Positions 21,818 to 23,535 of a stretch of 23,535 bases of DNA are shown in pieces. The stretch comes from a virus. Location of the stretch: the IMG/VR virus record IMGVR_UViG_3300015024_000034, positions 1 through 23,535 of that record. One strand, written 5' to 3'. The notes beneath the pieces were generated by a model. It worked only from the letters and a program-made list of their open reading frames with translations. It made no database searches and was not told where the DNA came from. Position 1 is the stretch's first letter; the number at the start of each line of letters is the position of its first letter. The position numbers were made by a program, and so were the translations under genes.

Positions 21818-22488
21818 GCGGCCCAGTCCTTCTGTGCAAACTTTGCCATCCAGGGGACCTCGGTCAAGTAGTATGCCGTGAACACGGTCTTGGGGGTCAT
21901 CCCGCGAGCCGTCCACCTATTCGCCCATATCGCGATCGCGAGCGAAGAGATCGGAAACCGATTCATCGAAGGGATCGCGAGCCAGATCATGAGGTGATCG
22001 CTCGTTTCGCCCGGCTTCGCGGTGAGCAGATGAAATATGCAGTGAATGGCGAATTGAATCTGCGAAAGGAGGCCGACCTTAAACCCTTCCGCCCAAGACT
22101 TCATCGCGGGCTTTAAGAATAAGAACCGGAAAATAGTCGGCTCGCTCTCGCGGTAAACGCCATCCGTTCGGTCGAGGTAGTCGAGCGCACGACCGGCGAA
22201 GCGGGGCGAAAGGAAAGATCCGCCGTATAGGTCATCGTGACTTGCCGTCGCTCCGTTCGGGAACGTGGAAATAAGGCCGTACGCACTTTCGCATTCTTTA
22301 AGGAGAGTGTTTTCGTACCGAATCCTTAAGACGGCCGCCGCGTCCGTTTCCCCCTGGGATTCGAGAACCCGGACGGAGTACGCGGTATAAATATGTGGAT
22401 TTAAGTGCATCGGGCAGGTCGGGAGAACCCACCTCATATCCACCGCATTCGAGGTCATGAGCTCGTCGTAAGCGGTCAAGGATGCCAC
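21814..22488 (-). CDS. Conserved-type phage protein of unknown function
   Basis: This 224-residue protein is the largest gene of the small-gene string. Alternative starts are GTG at 22488 (AGGG four to five bases before), TTG at 22479 (overlapping the previous stop) and ATG at 22458. The sequence has VDMRWVLPTCPMHLNPHIYTAYSVRVLESQG, a YENTLLKECESAYGLI helix, an SHDDLYGG motif and an aromatic, partly hydrophobic second half (IQFAIHCIFHLLT, SSLAIAIWANRW). It is all helical in appearance. It recalls unannotated proteins of other phages, but no enzyme family is recognised. Confidence 0.8.
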   Translation of the reverse strand: MASLTAYDELMTSNAVDMRWVLPTCPMHLNPHIYTAYSVRVLESQGETDAAAVLRIRYENTLLKECESAYGLISTFPNGATASHDDLYGGSFLSPRFAGRALDYLDRTDGVYRESEPTIFRFLFLKPAMKSWAEGFKVGLLSQIQFAIHCIFHLLTAKPGETSDHLMIWLAIPSMNRFPISSLAIAIWANRWTARGMTPKTVFTAYYLTEVPWMAKFAQKDWAA

Positions 22489-22577
22489 TTCGCCCTAATC
22501 TCATCGCGCATTCTTCGCATGCACGCGACGGTGCAGATTGATCCGGTGATTAAGCCTAAAATAAATGCGGCGGTCAT
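22476..22577 (-). CDS. Small single-helix membrane protein (paralogue 2)
   Basis: This 33-residue protein starts at the ATG of an ATGA overlap at 22574..22577. A longer frame with GTG at 22691 is open but would overlap the preceding small gene entirely. The helix AFILGLITGSICTVACM followed by RRMRDEI resembles the 34-residue protein encoded at 22693..22797 (F-I-x-G-x-I-x-G-S pattern, then RD), so the two may be paralogues. Function is unknown. Confidence 0.6.
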   Translation of the reverse strand: MTAAFILGLITGSICTVACMRRMRDEIRAKWHP

Positions 22578-22693
22578 TCGATTACCTTCTTCTTGGAGAT
22601 CAATCCAATGCCCCAGCTTCCCCATCCAAAAAGGAGCATGATTCGCCAGTTCTTCGCTAAGTACAGATTTGGAAATGGTACCCACCGCCACAT
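22574..22693 (-). CDS. Tiny aromatic membrane-type protein
   Basis: This 39-codon frame starts at an ATG in a TAATG overlap with the gene before it and ends in an ATGA overlap with the gene after it. The sequence is rich in Trp and aromatic residues (MWRWVPFPNLYLAKNWRIML, LFGWGSWGIGLISKKK) and has a hydrophobic core of about 14 residues. Both overlaps, and a small size like its neighbours, support it being expressed. No family is recognised. Confidence 0.55.
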   Translation of the reverse strand: MWRWVPFPNLYLAKNWRIMLLFGWGSWGIGLISKKKVIE

Positions 22694-22797
22694 TACTTCC
22701 GGCCTTTCGCTAGATCGGCGAGGCGGTCCCGGGCGTAGCTCAGGAGAGCGAGCGTGCTAGCACTCCCCGCGATAAAGCCGAATATGAACGAAATCAT
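22693..22797 (-). CDS. Small single-helix membrane protein (paralogue 1)
   Basis: This 34-residue protein is translated from an ATG overlapping the stop of the TPGPW-type gene (ATGA at 22794..22797). It has one hydrophobic helix (ISFIFGFIAGSASTLALLSY) and a charged end (ARDRLADLAKGRK). The pattern is close to that of the 33-residue protein downstream. Function is unknown; it is compatible with a small phage membrane protein such as a holin-like or exclusion factor. Confidence 0.6.
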   Translation of the reverse strand: MISFIFGFIAGSASTLALLSYARDRLADLAKGRK

Positions 22798-23117
22798 TCC
22801 TTCTCTCCCACGATCTCAGCGGCGCGGGAGAGGGCCCGAGAAGACTCTAGCTTGTACGCTTCGTTTACCGATTGCTCCAATGCCCCTGCGCCTTCTCTCG
22901 GTATGTAGCTTTCGAACTTCGAAAGTACCCCCGCCATCTCCTCGACCGCCTTCAGAAGCGCGGGGAGGGAATTGCGGGCGTCTGCGATGAGTATATCGTC
23001 GTTAAATCCGCCCGGCGCATAATCACAGTGTGCAACAATCCAAGGCCCCGGCGTCGCAGCACCCTCCACAGCCCGCCGCTTTTCGATGAAACGCTTGATC
23101 GCGTCGGAGGGGTTCAT
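22794..23117 (-). CDS. TPGPW-motif phage protein (Ea22-like)
   Basis: This 107-residue protein has the AATPGPWIVAHC motif at about residues 20 to 31 and then DDILIADARNSLPALLKAVEEM, both typical of Ea22-like phage proteins (TPGPW, then FIA-x-AR-x-x-x-P-x-LL). Role is unknown; the family is found in accessory regions of many phages. The C-terminal half is helical. Its ATG overlaps the previous stop (23114..23117). Confidence 0.78.
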   Translation of the reverse strand: MNPSDAIKRFIEKRRAVEGAATPGPWIVAHCDYAPGGFNDDILIADARNSLPALLKAVEEMAGVLSKFESYIPREGAGALEQSVNEAYKLESSRALSRAAEIVGEKE

Positions 23118-23535
23118 TCGTCCGCCTTGGGGTTGAGGATCGCTTCAATCACTTGCTTCATTGCTCTCCGACAGATCGCCCCTGCGTTCGCATCAAGCCT
23201 TGGCTGGAACCCTTCGGGCGTCGTGAAAAAGTCCTCGTGGTAAGCTTCGGCGTACTGATTCGCGAGGTATAGGCACCGCTCTCGCTCCGCCTTCACGGCG
23301 TCGGCGATCATTTCCCTTCGAACGGACTCACGCCCCTCGTTGTAAACTAGATCATCGTCACAATCTTGGTCGGGAATCCGGTCCTTCGCTTTCGTCCCCT
23401 CGACCCGCTCCAAGACGAGGCGGGCTCCGGCTTCGAATGCGTGGAAAGCCGAATGGAAATATTTTCCACCCTTCGGGTGAAGACGGTTGGCGTAGTCTTC
23501 GGCCTCGAACTTAATCCATTTAGGTGTCTCTTTCA
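23114..23535 (-). CDS. ERERC-type phage protein (partial at right edge)
   Basis: The frame is open to the window edge. The last bases (TG on the minus strand) followed by AAA GAG ACA fit an ATG whose A lies just outside, which would give about 140 residues. It contains KFEAEDYANRLHPKGGKYFHSAF, a long acidic centre (DRIPDQDCDDDLV), and AVKAERERCLYLANQYAEAY, then AGAICRRAMKQVIEAI. The ERERC-x-x-x-A and IRRAM patterns are common in small phage proteins of unknown function. A shorter form from TTG at 23413 is possible but less likely. Confidence 0.65.
   Translation of the reverse strand, partial: KETPKWIKFEAEDYANRLHPKGGKYFHSAFHAFEAGARLVLERVEGTKAKDRIPDQDCDDDLVYNEGRESVRREMIADAVKAERERCLYLANQYAEAYHEDFFTTPEGFQPRLDANAGAICRRAMKQVIEAILNPKADE

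Noticed and set aside
22578-22691. GTG start at 22691 giving a 71-residue form of the small membrane gene
   Set aside because: It would overlap the whole 39-codon gene that is tied by stop-start overlaps on both sides; the ATG at 22577 fits the pattern better.

Overview
The window is part of a tailed bacteriophage (or prophage) genome with a contractile tail. The evidence is a run of recognisable virion families: DUF1073 portal, DUF2213 protease, DUF2184 capsid, DUF4054 connector, DUF3383 sheath, DUF3277 tube, Gp138 spike, gp25-like wedge and baseplate J. Apart from one nested gene, everything reads on the minus strand, so the genes run from right to left. The host cannot be named from the sequence. 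The ribosome binding sites are of ordinary bacterial type, and no integrase, repressor, tRNA gene, CRISPR array or terminase lies in the window.

Right end (23535 to 20870): a chain of small genes, mostly joined by ATGA, GTGA, TAATG or similar overlaps. They encode an ERERC-type and a TPGPW-type phage protein, several tiny one-helix membrane proteins (two of them look like paralogues), a 224-residue unknown, a small cysteine protein and a stand-alone NrdR-like zinc ribbon. A roughly 190-base intergenic stretch with three inverted repeats separates this string from the virion genes.

Head module (20678 to 12433): portal, head morphogenesis protein, a protease fused to a scaffold with a strong internal start, a cement-like protein, major capsid protein, a double hairpin terminator, then an unknown and four connector/neck proteins. 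Tail and baseplate module (12412 to 3218): sheath, tube, a tail assembly chaperone with a -1 frameshift extension, tape measure, Dit-like, plug, hub, spike, small unknown, gp25-like, J-like and DUF2612 proteins. Fibre module (3207 to 1): three fibre or accessory proteins sharing a small beta domain, then a large protein with a Sec-type signal peptide, cut by the left edge.

The most remarkable locus is the head morphogenesis gene (17481..19199). It contains a complete intein inserted in its conserved C-terminal cysteine motif. Inside the intein, on the opposite strand and in codon-for-codon register, lies the only convincing plus-strand gene of the window. It encodes a 250-residue protein with an HTH region followed by a Vsr/EDxHD-like nuclease domain. 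The intein therefore appears to carry its homing endonuclease antisense to itself instead of fused in frame. Two other non-standard decoding events are visible: a T TTT TTA slippery site in the tail chaperone gene, and a likely internal scaffold start in the protease gene.
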